A stretch of 64,000 nucleotides of DNA from Metapseudomonas resinovorans DSM 21078 (GTDB lineage: Bacteria > Pseudomonadota > Gammaproteobacteria > Pseudomonadales > Pseudomonadaceae), in assembly GCF_000423545.1 (NCBI RefSeq), contig NZ_AUIE01000013.1, positions 1 through 64,000 on the forward strand, in the 5' to 3' direction. This document shows, one piece after another, positions 32,185 through 46,088 of this stretch. Under the pieces are notes generated by a model. It had not been told where the DNA came from and did not search any database. It saw only the letters and a list, made by a program, of their open reading frames with translations. Both the position numbers and the translations under genes were made by a program. Within the stretch, counting starts at the first letter, position 1. Each line of letters begins with the position of its first letter.

Positions 32185-33924
32185 ATGCCCCATCGTTCCT
32201 GGCGCGACGCCATCGCCGCCTATGCCTCGCCGGCCACCCTTTCGCTGTTGCTGCTGGGCTTCGCCGCCGGCCTGCCTTACATGCTGGTGTTCTCCACCCT
32301 CTCTGTCTGGCTTCGCGAGGCTGGCGTATCCCGAGAAACCATCGGCTTCGCCAGCCTCATCGGCCTGGCCTACGCCTTCAAGTGGATCTGGTCGCCGCTG
32401 CTCGACCAATGGCGCCTGCCACTGTTGGGCCGCCTCGGTCGCCGTCGTTCCTGGCTGGTGCTGTCCCAGGCGCTGGTGGGCCTGGGGCTGGTGGGCATGG
32501 CGCTGTGCGATCCGCAGACCAACCTCACCTGGCTGATCGCTTTGGCGGTGCTGGTGGCTTTCGCCTCGGCGACCCAGGACATCGCCATCGACGCCTACCG
32601 CCTGGAAATCGCCGAAGACAGCCGCCAGGCCGCCCTCGCCGCCAGCTACATGACCGGCTATCGCGTCTCCGCGCTGCTGGCGACCGCTGGCGCGCTCTAC
32701 TTCGCCGAGTGGTTCGGTTCCACCGCCAAGGTCTACGAATACGGTGCCTGGGCCGGTACCTACCTGCTGTTCGCCCTGCTGATGCTGCCCGGACTGATCA
32801 CCAGCCTGTGGATGCGCGAACCGCCGGTGGACCTGCCGCCGCAGAGCACGACCTCGCGCTTCAAGCTCAAGCACCAGCTGTCATCGGTGCTGATCCTGCT
32901 GGTGATGCTGATCTCCCTGCCGGCGATGATCACCGGCCTGCTCGATCGCGCCTGGCCGCGCGCAGCGCTCTACGCAATCTTCCTGATCACCTGCCTGTCA
33001 CCCTGGGGCATGCGCCAGATCCTGCCGGTGCGCGAACTGCTCAGCCAGCAGCGCCGCCAATTGCTGGTGGCAGCGCGAGGCAAGGTGATGCCCAACTTCG
33101 ACTTCGTGCACCAGGCGGTGTCGATCATCGTGCTGATCGTGATCCTGGTGACCATCGCTGCCGCGGTGAAGGCCTTCTCGTCAGGCGCCTGGCCGCGCGG
33201 CACGCTGTTCCTGCTGATCACCCTGGCCTGCTTCTCCGCCGCTGGCCGTCTGCTGATGGCGCCGGTGCTTACGCCGATCAGCGAGTTCGTCCAGCGCTAC
33301 CGCTGGCAAGCATTGCTCCTGCTCGGCCTGATCGCCACTTACCGGATGTCGGATACCGTCATGGGCGTGATGGCCAACGTCTTCTACATCGACCAAGGCT
33401 TCACCAAAGAACAGATTGCCAGCGTCAGCAAGCTGTTCGGCCTGGTCATGACCCTGCTCGGCGCAGGCGCCGGCGGCTTACTCATCGTGCGTTTCGGCAT
33501 CCTGCCGATCCTCTTCATCGGCGGCATCAGCTCGGCGGCCACCAATCTGATGTTCGTAGCCCTGAGCGATATGGGCGCGCACCTGAACATGCTGATCCTG
33601 ACCATCTCCTGCGACAACTTCAGCGCAGGGCTGGCCACCTCGGCGTTCGTCGCCTACCTCTCAAGCCTGACCAACCTGAAGTTCTCGGCCACCCAGTACG
33701 CGCTGCTCAGCTCCATCATGCTGCTGTTGCCGCGCCTGATCGGCGGTTACTCGGGTGTGATGGTGGAGAGCGTCGGCTACCACAACTTCTTCCTGCTCAC
33801 GGCCCTGCTGGGTATACCCACCCTGGTGCTGATCGCGATCCAATGGGGCCGCAACCGCCAGCAGCCGAAGGAAAACGGCTCGTCCAATGCCTCCGCGACG
33901 CCCGGTTCCCCCGAGCAGCCCTGA
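32185..33924 (+). CDS. ampG: AmpG-family muropeptide permease
   Basis: AmpG imports GlcNAc-anhydroMurNAc peptides for peptidoglycan recycling, which in Pseudomonas also feeds AmpR-controlled beta-lactamase induction. This MFS protein of 579 residues opens SPATLSLLLLGFAAGLPYMLVFSTLSVWLREAGVSRETIGF. It has about 14 hydrophobic segments with a large central loop, longer than the E. coli protein (491), as in P. aeruginosa. The polar C-terminal tail (QQPKENGSSNASATPGSPEQP-like) is cytoplasmic. It starts 87 bases after the ATL gene, and a strong terminator follows it. Confidence 0.92.
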   Translation: MPHRSWRDAIAAYASPATLSLLLLGFAAGLPYMLVFSTLSVWLREAGVSRETIGFASLIGLAYAFKWIWSPLLDQWRLPLLGRLGRRRSWLVLSQALVGLGLVGMALCDPQTNLTWLIALAVLVAFASATQDIAIDAYRLEIAEDSRQAALAASYMTGYRVSALLATAGALYFAEWFGSTAKVYEYGAWAGTYLLFALLMLPGLITSLWMREPPVDLPPQSTTSRFKLKHQLSSVLILLVMLISLPAMITGLLDRAWPRAALYAIFLITCLSPWGMRQILPVRELLSQQRRQLLVAARGKVMPNFDFVHQAVSIIVLIVILVTIAAAVKAFSSGAWPRGTLFLLITLACFSAAGRLLMAPVLTPISEFVQRYRWQALLLLGLIATYRMSDTVMGVMANVFYIDQGFTKEQIASVSKLFGLVMTLLGAGAGGLLIVRFGILPILFIGGISSAATNLMFVALSDMGAHLNMLILTISCDNFSAGLATSAFVAYLSSLTNLKFSATQYALLSSIMLLLPRLIGGYSGVMVESVGYHNFFLLTALLGIPTLVLIAIQWGRNRQQPKENGSSNASATPGSPEQP

Positions 33925-33939
33925 TTTGCGCGAGCCATG

Positions 33940-33970
33940 AAAAAGGCCGGCAAGATTGCCGGCCTTTTTC
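33940..33970. terminator. Bidirectional terminator between ampG and mscS-type gene
   Basis: AAAAAGGCCGGCAA, loop GA, TTGCCGGCCTTTTT: a long perfect stem with A- and T-runs on either side. It serves the convergent genes. Confidence 0.93.
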
Positions 33971-33985
33971 ATTGACGTGTCCTGC

Positions 33986-34813
33986 TCATGCGCTTTGCAC
34001 GAGCTTCACGACCCGCTGGGGGAACGGAATGCTGATACCCGCTTCGTCCATCTTCTCCTTGGCACGCTCGATGAAATCGAAATTCACGGCCCAGTAGTCC
34101 TCCGTCGCGACCCAGACCCGCAGAGAGACGTTGATGGCGCTTTCGCCCAGCCCGGTAACGAATACCACCGGCTCGGGGTGCCTGAGGACGCGAGAATCAC
34201 GAGCGATATCCAGCAGCACCTGGCGCGCACGCTTGATGTCGCAGTCGTAGTCAATGCCGATGTTGATATCCACCCGGCGGGTCTTTTCTCGCGAGAAGTT
34301 GGTGATGTTGCCATTGGACAGGCTGCCGTTGGGCACGATCACCACCTTGTTATCGCCGGTTTTCAGCGTGGTGTGGAAGATCTGGATGCTGTCCACGGTC
34401 CCGGCCACGCCTTGCCCTTCGATCCAGTCACCGACCTTGAACGGGCGGAACAGCAGGATCAGCACGCCACCCGCGAAGTTCGCCAGGCTGCCCTGCAGGG
34501 CCAAGCCAATCGCAAGGCCCGCGGCACCGATGGCGGCGACGAAGGATGTGGTCGAAATGCCGATCATCGAGGCCACGCTGACCAGCAACAGCACCTTCAG
34601 GATGATGTTGGCCAGGCTGCCGATGAAGCCTTGCAAGGTGCGATCGACCCGGCGGTTCTGCATCATGTTGCCAACCTTGCCGGTCAGCAGGTTGACCAGC
34701 CACCAGCCCAGCAACAGGGTGATGAGGGCCAGGGTCAGCTTGCCGCTGTACTCCAGCACGATGGGTAACCAGGCTTCGGATACTTTGACCAACTGGTCGA
34801 CGTTCATCTCCAC
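33986..34813 (-). CDS. MscS-family small-conductance mechanosensitive channel
   Basis: This is a channel of about 275 residues that opens on hypo-osmotic stress. Three transmembrane helices are seen: about 20-45, 62-85 and the pore helix TM3. TM3 is visible as the Gly/Ala-rich AAIGAAGLAIGLALQGSLANFAGGVLI (about 92-118). The MscS beta domain (FRPFKVGDWIEGQGVAGTVDSI) and C-terminal domain follow. The length matches E. coli MscS (286). The start is ambiguous. AGGAG at 34820-34825 lies 7 bases from GTG 34813 but touches the ATG at 34819; ATG 34807 is also possible. GTG 34813 is taken on spacing. Confidence 0.92.
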   Translation of the reverse strand: MEMNVDQLVKVSEAWLPIVLEYSGKLTLALITLLLGWWLVNLLTGKVGNMMQNRRVDRTLQGFIGSLANIILKVLLLVSVASMIGISTTSFVAAIGAAGLAIGLALQGSLANFAGGVLILLFRPFKVGDWIEGQGVAGTVDSIQIFHTTLKTGDNKVVIVPNGSLSNGNITNFSREKTRRVDINIGIDYDCDIKRARQVLLDIARDSRVLRHPEPVVFVTGLGESAINVSLRVWVATEDYWAVNFDFIERAKEKMDEAGISIPFPQRVVKLVQSA

Positions 34814-34929
34814 GGACATTCTCCTGCGCTATTTCAGTAATGCAAAACCAGGCCGCCATGGACAAGCCATGGCAGCGAAGGTTCAAACGACTCTTGGTTT
34901 GCGACGCAGATCGGTCGCGAAGGTTCCGC

Positions 34930-35409
34930 TCAGTCGCGGAAGTTGTTGAATTGCAGGGGCATGCCGAACTCCTTGGCGCGCAGGGCAGCGATGGCTTCCT
35001 GGAGGTCATCGCGCTTCTTGCCGGTGACGCGCACCTGTTCGCCCTGGATGGCGGCCTGGACCTTGAGTTTGCTTTCCTTGATGTGAGCAACGATCTTTTT
35101 CGCCAATTCCTTGTCGATACCTTCGCGCAGCACGGCTTCCTGCTTCACGACCTTGCCGGAGGCGTAGGAGTCCTTCACCTCCAGGCACTGGACGTCGATC
35201 TTGCGTTTGACCAGGGCCAGCTTGAGGATTTCCAGCATCTGCTCCAGTTGGAAATCGGCATCGGCCGTCAGGGTGACGGTCAGTTCCTTGAACTCGAAAC
35301 TACCCTTGCCGCGCAGGTCGTAGCGGCGATCGAGTTCCTTGATGGCGTTGTCGACGGCGTTGGTGACTTCGTGTTTGTCCAGTTCGGACACCACGTCGAA
35401 CGAGGGCAT
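34930..35409 (-). CDS. yajQ: YajQ family nucleotide/c-di-GMP-binding protein
   Basis: This is a 159-residue protein starting [26 protein letters not shown], with two ferredoxin-like folds (UPF0234). Members bind nucleotides. Xanthomonas and Pseudomonas homologues bind cyclic di-GMP and then act on a transcription factor; that role here is from the family. A strong GGAGGA site lies before the ATG. It is divergent from a receiver/GGDEF-type regulator, a suggestive link to c-di-GMP signalling. Confidence 0.95.
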   Translation of the reverse strand: MPSFDVVSELDKHEVTNAVDNAIKELDRRYDLRGKGSFEFKELTVTLTADADFQLEQMLEILKLALVKRKIDVQCLEVKDSYASGKVVKQEAVLREGIDKELAKKIVAHIKESKLKVQAAIQGEQVRVTGKKRDDLQEAIAALRAKEFGMPLQFNNFRD

Positions 35410-35487
35410 GGGATTCCTCCAGATAGACGGCGCGATCTGCATCACGGATATGAAAGCGCCTGGCTTGACGGTAAAAAATGCGGATCC

Positions 35488-35493
35488 ATTATA
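35488..35493 (-). promoter_or_regulatory. Candidate -10 box for yajQ
   Basis: TATAAT on the minus strand, about 80 bases upstream of the yajQ ATG in the 225-base divergent region. No good -35 box is seen 16-18 bases upstream of it. On the plus strand, TTGACG at 35465-35470 with AT-rich sequence following could fire toward the response regulator. Nothing else is recognised in this region. Confidence 0.35.
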
Positions 35494-35634
35494 ACCGAGC
35501 GACACGCCGCCTTCTGGAAGCCATCCCTCAGCAGTCCGAAACCGGCAGAACGGTGGGGCGACAAGGCAACCTGAACGAGGCTTGATATCATATCGCCACA
35601 TCCCGCTGTCCCACTCTCCTTGCGAGCCTGCCAA

Positions 35635-37505
<1,871 letters not shown>

Positions 37506-37551
37506 GCCCGCGCTAACCTGCCCCTCAGCCCAGCCGCGGATACTTGCCCCC

Positions 37552-39570
<2,019 letters not shown>

Positions 39571-39571
39571 G

Positions 39572-40147
39572 ATGGGCAACCGCCTTTCGAAGATTTACAC
39601 CCGCACCGGCGACAAGGGAGAAACCGGCCTGTCCGGCGGTCGTCGCGTCCCCAAGGACCACCCACGGATCGAGGCCATTGGCGAAGTGGACACCCTGAAC
39701 AGCCAGCTCGGCCTGTTGCTGGCTGAGCTGGCCGAGTGTCTGGAGCGCTGGCCTGGGTTGGGCGAGGTAATTGACGCGCTGGCGCCCTGTCAGCACCGCC
39801 TGTTCGACCTTGGCGGCGAACTGGCGATGCCAGAGTACCAAGTGGTGCAGAAGCAAGAGATCGAACGGCTGGAAGCCACCATCGACCATTGGAACGATGA
39901 GTTGGGGCCGCTGAAGAATTTCATTCTCCCCGGCGGCTCGCGCTTGGTGGCCCAGGCCCATGTCTGCCGTAGCTTCGCCCGCAGCGCCGAACGCCGCACG
40001 CAAACCCTGAACGGCGAAGAACCGCTGCGCGAGGAACTGCTGGCCTACCTCAACCGACTTTCCGACCTGCTCTTCGTCGCTGCCCGCCAGATCGCCCGGC
40101 GGCAAGGGGTGGACGAAGTGCTGTGGCAGGCGGCCAGCAAGCAGTGA
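39572..40147 (+). CDS. Cob(I)alamin adenosyltransferase, PduO type
   Basis: This 191-residue enzyme transfers adenosyl from ATP to cob(I)alamin or corrinoid. It begins GNRLSKIYTRTGDKGETGLSGGRRVPKDHPRIEAIGEVDTLNS, the PduO-type ATP-binding N-terminus. Later LPGGSRLVAQAHVCRSFARSAER and LNRLSDLLFVAAR carry the conserved Arg and Asp residues. AGGAG lies 7 bases before the ATG, within two bases of the kinase stop, so it is cotranscribed with the kinase gene. Confidence 0.94.
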   Translation: MGNRLSKIYTRTGDKGETGLSGGRRVPKDHPRIEAIGEVDTLNSQLGLLLAELAECLERWPGLGEVIDALAPCQHRLFDLGGELAMPEYQVVQKQEIERLEATIDHWNDELGPLKNFILPGGSRLVAQAHVCRSFARSAERRTQTLNGEEPLREELLAYLNRLSDLLFVAARQIARRQGVDEVLWQAASKQ

Positions 40148-40151
40148 CGTC

Positions 40152-40237
40152 AATCGCCAAGCCGGTCGAAGACCGGCCTCAGGTTGGCGTTGAGCCAAGC
40201 GAAACCCGACGCGTCAGCCATCCCCTGGTCGGGTTTC
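40152..40237. terminator. Two hairpins between convergent adenosyltransferase and Nudix genes
   Basis: AGGCCGGTC-type stem: AGCCGGTC, GAA, GACCGGCCT near 40160-40181. A second stem, GAAACCCGAC (40201-40210) with GTCGGGTTTC (40228-40237), has a 17-base loop. Neither has a long T-run. Position between converging genes suggests terminator or 3' processing roles. Confidence 0.5.
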
Positions 40238-40254
40238 ACGGAGCCCGGCCAAAC

Positions 40255-41199
40255 CTACGATTCCGGCCAGAATGCCCGAATTCCCGCCACGCCCTGTGCA
40301 CCGATCTGCCAGGCGCGCTCCAGGTCCCGAGCGCCAACGCCCCCCAGCAGGAAGGCCGGCTGGTTGAAGCTGCGCAGCAGTTCTTCCGCGCGCTCCCAGC
40401 CTAGCGGCAGGGCGTCGGGGTGGGTCTGGGTCGCCTGAACTGGCGAAAGGGTGACGAAATCCACGTCCATGGCCGCGGCCAACTGCAACTCTTCGACGCT
40501 GTGACAGGACGCTGCCAACCAACGCTCGCGGGGAAACGGCCGGCCATTGGGCGCGTACTTGCGCAGCTGCTCGGCAGTCAGGTGCCAACCGGCTGCGGGA
40601 AAGTCGCCCAGCCACTCCAGCGGGCCCTTGAGCATCAGCTGCGCCTTGCCGGCGCAAAGGCCCTGCACATCGATGGCCAGGTCGCGGTACTGGGCATCGA
40701 ACATCTTCGGGGCTCGCAGCTGGACCAGGCGCACACCGTCGGCCAGGGCAGTCCGGAGTCCAGCCAGCAGCACCTGGGGCTCGATGTCGTCCGGGGTAAT
40801 GAGATAGCGCTCCGGTAGACGCGCAGCAGCCACGATGGGCTTGTTGGCGGCCGGGAATTCGAAATCCCCCAGCTCACGGGGAGAGGCCCATGCCAAGGGC
40901 TGGCCTTCCGCGCCGTGGGGTTCGCCGGAGAAGGCGCTGACTTCCCAGACATCCAGCAGCACGTGTTTGTCCGGGTAGTCGTGGTGTACCTGGATCAGGG
41001 GCCGGAAGGCACTGACGCGAATGCCCAGTTCCTCCTCCAGCTCGCGGGAGAGCGCTGCCTGCACAGCCTCGCCCTCCTCAACCTTGCCTCCGGGGAACTC
41101 CCAGAGACCGCCCTGGTGCTTGTCGTCCGGGCGCCTGGCGATCAGCACCCGGCCGTCGGCGCCGCGAATCACAGCGGCCGCCACATGCACTCGTTTCAT
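40255..41199 (-). CDS. Nudix hydrolase fused to TenI/thiamine-phosphate-synthase-like domain
   Basis: This is a 314-residue two-domain protein. The MutT-like N-terminal domain (about 1-130) has the complete Nudix box GGKVEEGEAVQAALSRELEEELGI, expected to hydrolyse 8-oxo-dGTP or related nucleotides. The C-terminal domain (about 135-314) has a TIM-barrel fold of the ThiE/TenI family (LVQLRAPKM, AGWHLTAEQL, DFVTLSPVQATQTHP, FLLGGVGARDLERA). Its catalytic identity is unclear, and it looks degenerate relative to ThiE. This fusion is recurrent in Gammaproteobacteria, usually annotated mutT. The ATG at 41199 overlaps the GST stop (ATGA). Confidence 0.9.
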   Translation of the reverse strand: MKRVHVAAAVIRGADGRVLIARRPDDKHQGGLWEFPGGKVEEGEAVQAALSRELEEELGIRVSAFRPLIQVHHDYPDKHVLLDVWEVSAFSGEPHGAEGQPLAWASPRELGDFEFPAANKPIVAAARLPERYLITPDDIEPQVLLAGLRTALADGVRLVQLRAPKMFDAQYRDLAIDVQGLCAGKAQLMLKGPLEWLGDFPAAGWHLTAEQLRKYAPNGRPFPRERWLAASCHSVEELQLAAAMDVDFVTLSPVQATQTHPDALPLGWERAEELLRSFNQPAFLLGGVGARDLERAWQIGAQGVAGIRAFWPES

Positions 41200-41834
41200 T
41201 CGATGATCTCCGTTTCCTGCAAGGCGGCCTGATACCAGCGCTGGAAAGCAGGCCACCGGTAGATGGTGTCGACATAGGCCGCGGCCACCATCGGCAGCTC
41301 CACGGCATAGCTGCGCAGGCGGCTGGCCACCGGCGCGTAAAAGGCGTCGGCGATGCTGGCATGGCCGAACAGGTAGGGGCCGTCCTGACCGAAGCGCGAG
41401 CGGCATTCAGCCCAGATGGCGCAGATACGACGGATGTCTTCCGCCACGTCGTCCGGTACCTCGGCAAGCGACTGGTTGCGCTTCATGTCCATGGGCATGT
41501 GGCTGCGCAGGGGGACGAAACCACTGTGCATCTCGGCACAGACCGCGCGGGCCATGGCACGGGCCGCCAGGCCGAAGGGCCAGAGATGCGCCTCGGGGAA
41601 GCGCTCGGCAAGGTATTCGGCGATGGCCAGGGAATCCCAGATGGTGCCATCTTCGGACTGCAGCACCGGCACCTTGGCGGTGGGCGAGTAGGACAGCAGG
41701 CGCTTGCGGCTATCTGCCTGGTAGAGCGGGACGCGCACTTCATCGTAGGGCGAGCCGGTGAGCTCCATGGCCAACCACGCGCGCAACGACCAGGACGAGT
41801 AGTTCTTGTTGCCTATTACCAGTGTCAGGGACAT
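41196..41834 (-). CDS. Glutathione S-transferase family protein
   Basis: This is a 212-residue GST. The thioredoxin-fold N-domain starts MSLTLVIGNKNYSSWSLRAWLAMELTG. The Ser-Ser region of the active site and the cis-Pro segment TAKVPVLQSEDGTIWDSLAIAEYL are present. The helical C-domain includes GHASIADAFYAPVASRL (N-capping box). It belongs to the group annotated yfcF/maleylacetoacetate-isomerase-like. The substrate is unknown. It is cotranslated with the Nudix-TenI gene by a four-base overlap. AGGAGCTAGG lies before the ATG. Confidence 0.9.
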   Translation of the reverse strand: MSLTLVIGNKNYSSWSLRAWLAMELTGSPYDEVRVPLYQADSRKRLLSYSPTAKVPVLQSEDGTIWDSLAIAEYLAERFPEAHLWPFGLAARAMARAVCAEMHSGFVPLRSHMPMDMKRNQSLAEVPDDVAEDIRRICAIWAECRSRFGQDGPYLFGHASIADAFYAPVASRLRSYAVELPMVAAAYVDTIYRWPAFQRWYQAALQETEIIE

Positions 41835-41959
41835 GCCTAGCTCCTTTTTTCCAGTTCCTCGGGGTCTCGCTGGATCATGGAAGCTGCCTGTACCCGTGGC
41901 AAATTCCCGATTTTCATCGAGGGATGAAAATCAGGAATGCCAGGCCAAGCCCGAGGGGG

Positions 41960-42005
41960 CCGGTTCATGAGCTGCTGCGCTGAAACGCAGCCGATCATGA
42001 ACCGG
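41960..42005 (-). terminator. Large cruciform-like hairpin downstream of argJ
   Basis: A perfect 11-bp outer stem (CCGGTTCATGA with TCATGAACCGG) encloses a nested 6-bp stem (GCTGCG, loop CTGAAA, CGCAGC). It begins three bases after the argJ stop. There is no T-run on the argJ transcript side, so it may be an intrinsic 3' end stabiliser or a rho-associated end. Confidence 0.55.
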
Positions 42006-42008
42006 TGC

Positions 42009-43226
42009 TCAGGTACGGTACTCGGCGTTGATCTTCACGTACTCGTGGGACAGGTCGGTGGTCCAGATGGTCTCGCTGCAATCACCACGACCGAGTTCGA
42101 TACGGATGGTGATTTCCTCGCGGGCCATTACCGCCGCGCCTTGTGCTTCGGTATAGGTGGCGGCACGACCGCCCTGGCTGGCGATGCACACCTCGCCAAG
42201 GAACACGTCGATCTTGCTCACGTCCAGGTTCGGCACGCCGGCATACCCCACGGCAGCCAGGATGCGCCCCCAGTTGGGATCGGAGGCAAACAGCGCAGTC
42301 TTGATCAGCGGCGAATGGGCCACTGCATAAGCCACGTCCAGGCACTCCTGGTGATTGCCACCGCCGTTGACCTGCACGGTGACGAACTTGGTGGCGCCTT
42401 CGCCGTCACGCACGATGGCCTGGGCAATCTCCATGAACACGTCGAACACGGCCTGCTTGAGCTTGGCGAACAGTTCTCCGCTGGCCGCCGTGATTTCCGG
42501 CAGGGCGGCCTGACCGGTGGCGATCAGCATGCAGCAGTCGTTGGTAGAGGTATCCCCGTCGATGGTGATGCGATTGAAAGACTTGTTCGCCGCGTCGCGC
42601 ACCAAGGCGTGCAACACGTCACGAGCGACCTTGGCGTCGGTCGCAATGTAGCCGAGCATGGTGGCCATGTTCGGACGAATCATGCCGGCACCCTTGCTGA
42701 TACCCGTGATGGTGATGGTCACCCCATCGTGCTGGAACTGACGGCTGGCACCCTTGGGCTGGGTGTCGGTGGTCATGATGCCTTCGGCAGCCTGGGCCCA
42801 GTTGTCCACCTTCAGGTCAGCCAGGGCAGCCGACAGTGCAGCTTCGATCTTCTCGACCGGCAGCGGCTCGCCGATCACGCCCGTGGAGAATGGCAGCACA
42901 GCGTCCTCAGCCACACCGGCCAGGTCAGCCAGCTTGGCGCAGGCGCGGCGGGCGCGAGCCAGGCCGTCAGGGCCAGTGCCGGCGTTGGCGTTGCCGGTGT
43001 TGGTCAGCAAGTAGCGCACGTCTCCTTCCAGGCGCTCGCGCGTGATCAGCACGGGGGCGGCGCAGAAGGCATTGGTGGTGGTGACGCCGGCGATGGTAGA
43101 GCCTTCGGCGCAGCGCATCACGACTACGTCCTTGCGCCCAGGGCGCTTGATGCCAGCAGAGGCAATGCCGAGTTCGAAACCGGGTACCGGGTGCAGGGTA
43201 GGCAGAGGGCCAAGACCAACAGCCAT
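42009..43226 (-). CDS. argJ: Bifunctional ornithine acetyltransferase/N-acetylglutamate synthase
   Basis: ArgJ moves the acetyl group from N-acetylornithine to glutamate in the cyclic arginine pathway. The 405 residues start [20 protein letters not shown]. They contain the self-cleavage site [15 protein letters not shown] (Ala-Thr, Thr nucleophile), which splits the precursor into alpha and beta chains. A second landmark is [12 protein letters not shown]. It lies 120 bases downstream of secA's 3' end, with a strong hairpin after it. Confidence 0.97.
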   Translation of the reverse strand: MAVGLGPLPTLHPVPGFELGIASAGIKRPGRKDVVVMRCAEGSTIAGVTTTNAFCAAPVLITRERLEGDVRYLLTNTGNANAGTGPDGLARARRACAKLADLAGVAEDAVLPFSTGVIGEPLPVEKIEAALSAALADLKVDNWAQAAEGIMTTDTQPKGASRQFQHDGVTITITGISKGAGMIRPNMATMLGYIATDAKVARDVLHALVRDAANKSFNRITIDGDTSTNDCCMLIATGQAALPEITAASGELFAKLKQAVFDVFMEIAQAIVRDGEGATKFVTVQVNGGGNHQECLDVAYAVAHSPLIKTALFASDPNWGRILAAVGYAGVPNLDVSKIDVFLGEVCIASQGGRAATYTEAQGAAVMAREEITIRIELGRGDCSETIWTTDLSHEYVKINAEYRT

Positions 43227-43346
43227 GGGAAGCGCTCCTTTTTCAGCAGGCGACCAGCTGCGGTTGGCGCAGGCGGCCAGGGATATCAGGAAAAACGCCG
43301 CGAGCGGCAGAGCCGGTCGCGGCGTGGGAACTACTACGGCAAGGCC

Positions 43347-46088
43347 TTAGCTGATCTGACCGTGGCAGTGCTTGTACTTCTTGCCGGAGCCGCAAGGGCA
43401 AGGCTCATTACGGCCTACCTTTTGTTCAGCCCGTACCGGAGCGACCGCGGCAGCGACGGCGACGTCACCTTGCTCCTCGGCCATCTCGGGCTCCTCCAGA
43501 CTGGGCGCAGCGGCATGCTGGAACTGCATGCGGCGGGCCATTTCCTCGGCCTCGCGGCGCAGGCGCGCCTCTTCTTCGGCCGGGTCCTCGCGACGCACCT
43601 GGACATGGGAGAGGACACGGATGGTGTCGCGCTTGATGGAGTCCAGCAAGTCCCGGAACAGCGTGAAGGACTCGCGCTTGTATTCCTGCTTCGGGTTCTT
43701 CTGGGCATAGCCACGCAGGTGGATACCGTGGCGCAGGTGATCCATGGTGGACAGGTGGTCCTTCCACAGGTCGTCCAGCACACGCAACAGCATCTGTTTC
43801 TCGAAAGCACGCAGCGCTTCGGCACCCGCGAGGTCTTCCTTCTCCTTGTAGGCAGCCAGGAGCTCCGCCATGAGCTTCTCGCGAAGGGTCTCTTCGTACA
43901 GTTTGTCGTCTTCATCCAGCCACTGCTGGATCGGCAACTTCAGGCCAAAATCACTGTACAGCGCAGCTTCCAGGCCAGCGATGTCCCACTGCTCCGGCAT
44001 GGACTGCGGCGGGATATGGGCATCGACGGTGCTGCTCAGTACTTCTTCGCGGAACTCGGCAATGGTGTCGCCGATGTCATCGGAGGCCAGCAGCGTGTTG
44101 CGCATGTGGTAAATCACCTTGCGCTGCTCGTTGGCCACGTCGTCGTATTCGAGAAGCTGTTTACGAATATCGAAGTTGCGGCCTTCTACCTTGCGCTGGG
44201 CCTTCTCGATGGCGTTGGTCACCATGCGATGCTCGATGGCCTCGCCCGATTGCATGCCCAGCGCCTTCATGAAGTTCTTCACCCGGTCAGAGGCGAAGAT
44301 GCGCATCAGGTTGTCTTCCAGCGACAGATAGAAGCGGCTGGAACCCGGGTCACCCTGGCGACCGGCACGACCACGCAACTGGTTATCGATCCGGCGGGAT
44401 TCGTGACGCTCGGAAGCGACAACGTGCAGGCCACCGGACTCGATCACTTGCTGGTGGCGCTTCTGCCATTCGGCCTTGATCTGTGCAACCTGCTCGTCCG
44501 TCGGAGCGTCCAGAACGGCCACTTCGGCTTCCCAGTTGCCGCCGAGGAGGATGTCGGTACCACGGCCGGCCATGTTGGTGGCAATGGTCACGGCGCCTGG
44601 ACGTCCAGCCTGAGCAATGATCTCGGCTTCTTTCTCGTGGTACTTGGCGTTGAGCACCTTGTGGTCGATACCAGCCTGGGTCAACAGCTGGGAGACATAC
44701 TCCGAGCTCTCGATCGATGCGGTACCCACCAACACCGGGCGGCCATTGGCCTGGCATTCCTTGATGTCGGTGATGATGGCGGAGAACTTCTCTTCCTGGG
44801 TCAGATAGACCAGGTCGTTGAAGTCCTTACGAGCAACGGGACGGTGGGTGGGAATTACCACCACATCCAGGCCGTAGATCTGGCGGAACTCGAAGGCTTC
44901 GGTGTCGGCGGTACCGGTCATGCCGGACAGCTTCTTGTAGAGGCGGAAATAGTTCTGGAAGGTGGTGGAAGCCAGGGTCTGGCTCTCCGCCTGGATCGGC
45001 AGGTTTTCCTTCGCCTCGATGGCCTGGTGCAGGCCTTCGGAGAGGCGACGGCCCGGCATGGTACGGCCGGTGTGCTCATCGATCAGCAGCACCTGTTCGT
45101 TCTGCACGATGTATTCGACGTTGCGGTGGAACAGCGTGTGGGCACGCAACGCAGCATAAACATGGGTCAGCAAGCTGAGGTTGTGCGCCGAGTAGAGGCT
45201 CTCGCCCTCAGCCAGCAGGCCGGCCTCGGTGAGCATTTCCTCGATGAACTGGTGGCCCATCTCATTGAGCTCGACCTGGCGGGTTTTCTCATCGACCGAG
45301 TAGTGGCCTTCCTGAGTGACCTGGCCTTCCACCTCTTCGATGTGCTGCTTGAGTCGCGGGATCAGCTTGTTGATCTGGATGTAGAGCTTGGAGCTGTCTT
45401 CGGCCTGGCCGGAGATGATCAGCGGGGTCCGCGCTTCGTCGATGAGAATGGAGTCCACTTCGTCGATCACGGAAAAGTTCAGTTCGCGCTGGAACTTGTC
45501 GTCCAGGCTGAACGCCATGTTGTCGCGCAGGTAGTCGAAACCGAACTCGTTGTTGGTGCCATAGGTGATGTCGGCAGCGTAGGCGGCACGCTTTTCCTCC
45601 GGCGGCTGGAAGGGCGTGACGATGCCGACGGACAGGCCGAGGAATTCATACAGGGGACGCATCCAGTTGGCGTCGCGACGGGCCAGGTAGTCGTTCACGG
45701 TAACCACATGCACGCCCTTGCCGGACAGCGCGTTGAGGTAGACCGCCAAGGTACCCACCAGGGTCTTGCCCTCACCGGTACGCATCTCGGCGATCTTGCC
45801 CTCGTGGAGGGTCATGCCGCCGATCAGCTGGACGTCGAAGTGGCGCATGCCCATGACGCGCTTGCCGGCCTCACGCGCCACGGCGAAGGCCTCGGGCAGC
45901 AACTGGTCGAGGTTTTCGCCTTTACCCAGGCGCGCCTTGAACTCTTCGGTCTTGGCACGCAGCTGCTCATCGGACAGTGCCACCATCTGCTCTTCGAACG
46001 CGTTGATAGCCTGCACTGCCCTGGCCATGCGCTTCACTTCGCGTTCGTTCTTGCTTCCAAAGAGTTTCTTCAACAAGGGCGCAAACAT
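43347..46088 (-). CDS. secA: Protein translocase ATPase SecA
   Basis: SecA drives preproteins through SecYEG. The 913 residues include [20 protein letters not shown] (Walker A, about 102-121) and [20 protein letters not shown] (DEAD-type Walker B). [20 protein letters not shown] and [17 protein letters not shown] (NBD2) follow. The C-terminal zinc-binding tail is [16 protein letters not shown]. The ATG at 46088 starts [16 protein letters not shown], the family start; six codons of open frame before it are ignored. No secM-like leader gene was recognised in the 283-base upstream region. Confidence 0.99.
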   Translation of the reverse strand: MFAPLLKKLFGSKNEREVKRMARAVQAINAFEEQMVALSDEQLRAKTEEFKARLGKGENLDQLLPEAFAVAREAGKRVMGMRHFDVQLIGGMTLHEGKIAEMRTGEGKTLVGTLAVYLNALSGKGVHVVTVNDYLARRDANWMRPLYEFLGLSVGIVTPFQPPEEKRAAYAADITYGTNNEFGFDYLRDNMAFSLDDKFQRELNFSVIDEVDSILIDEARTPLIISGQAEDSSKLYIQINKLIPRLKQHIEEVEGQVTQEGHYSVDEKTRQVELNEMGHQFIEEMLTEAGLLAEGESLYSAHNLSLLTHVYAALRAHTLFHRNVEYIVQNEQVLLIDEHTGRTMPGRRLSEGLHQAIEAKENLPIQAESQTLASTTFQNYFRLYKKLSGMTGTADTEAFEFRQIYGLDVVVIPTHRPVARKDFNDLVYLTQEEKFSAIITDIKECQANGRPVLVGTASIESSEYVSQLLTQAGIDHKVLNAKYHEKEAEIIAQAGRPGAVTIATNMAGRGTDILLGGNWEAEVAVLDAPTDEQVAQIKAEWQKRHQQVIESGGLHVVASERHESRRIDNQLRGRAGRQGDPGSSRFYLSLEDNLMRIFASDRVKNFMKALGMQSGEAIEHRMVTNAIEKAQRKVEGRNFDIRKQLLEYDDVANEQRKVIYHMRNTLLASDDIGDTIAEFREEVLSSTVDAHIPPQSMPEQWDIAGLEAALYSDFGLKLPIQQWLDEDDKLYEETLREKLMAELLAAYKEKEDLAGAEALRAFEKQMLLRVLDDLWKDHLSTMDHLRHGIHLRGYAQKNPKQEYKRESFTLFRDLLDSIKRDTIRVLSHVQVRREDPAEEEARLRREAEEMARRMQFQHAAAPSLEEPEMAEEQGDVAVAAAVAPVRAEQKVGRNEPCPCGSGKKYKHCHGQIS

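Noticed and set aside
32382-34097. A 571-residue alternative frame inside ampG
   Set aside because: Arg/Pro-rich translation typical of the shifted frame of a GC-rich membrane protein gene; it runs through the terminator into the opposite gene.
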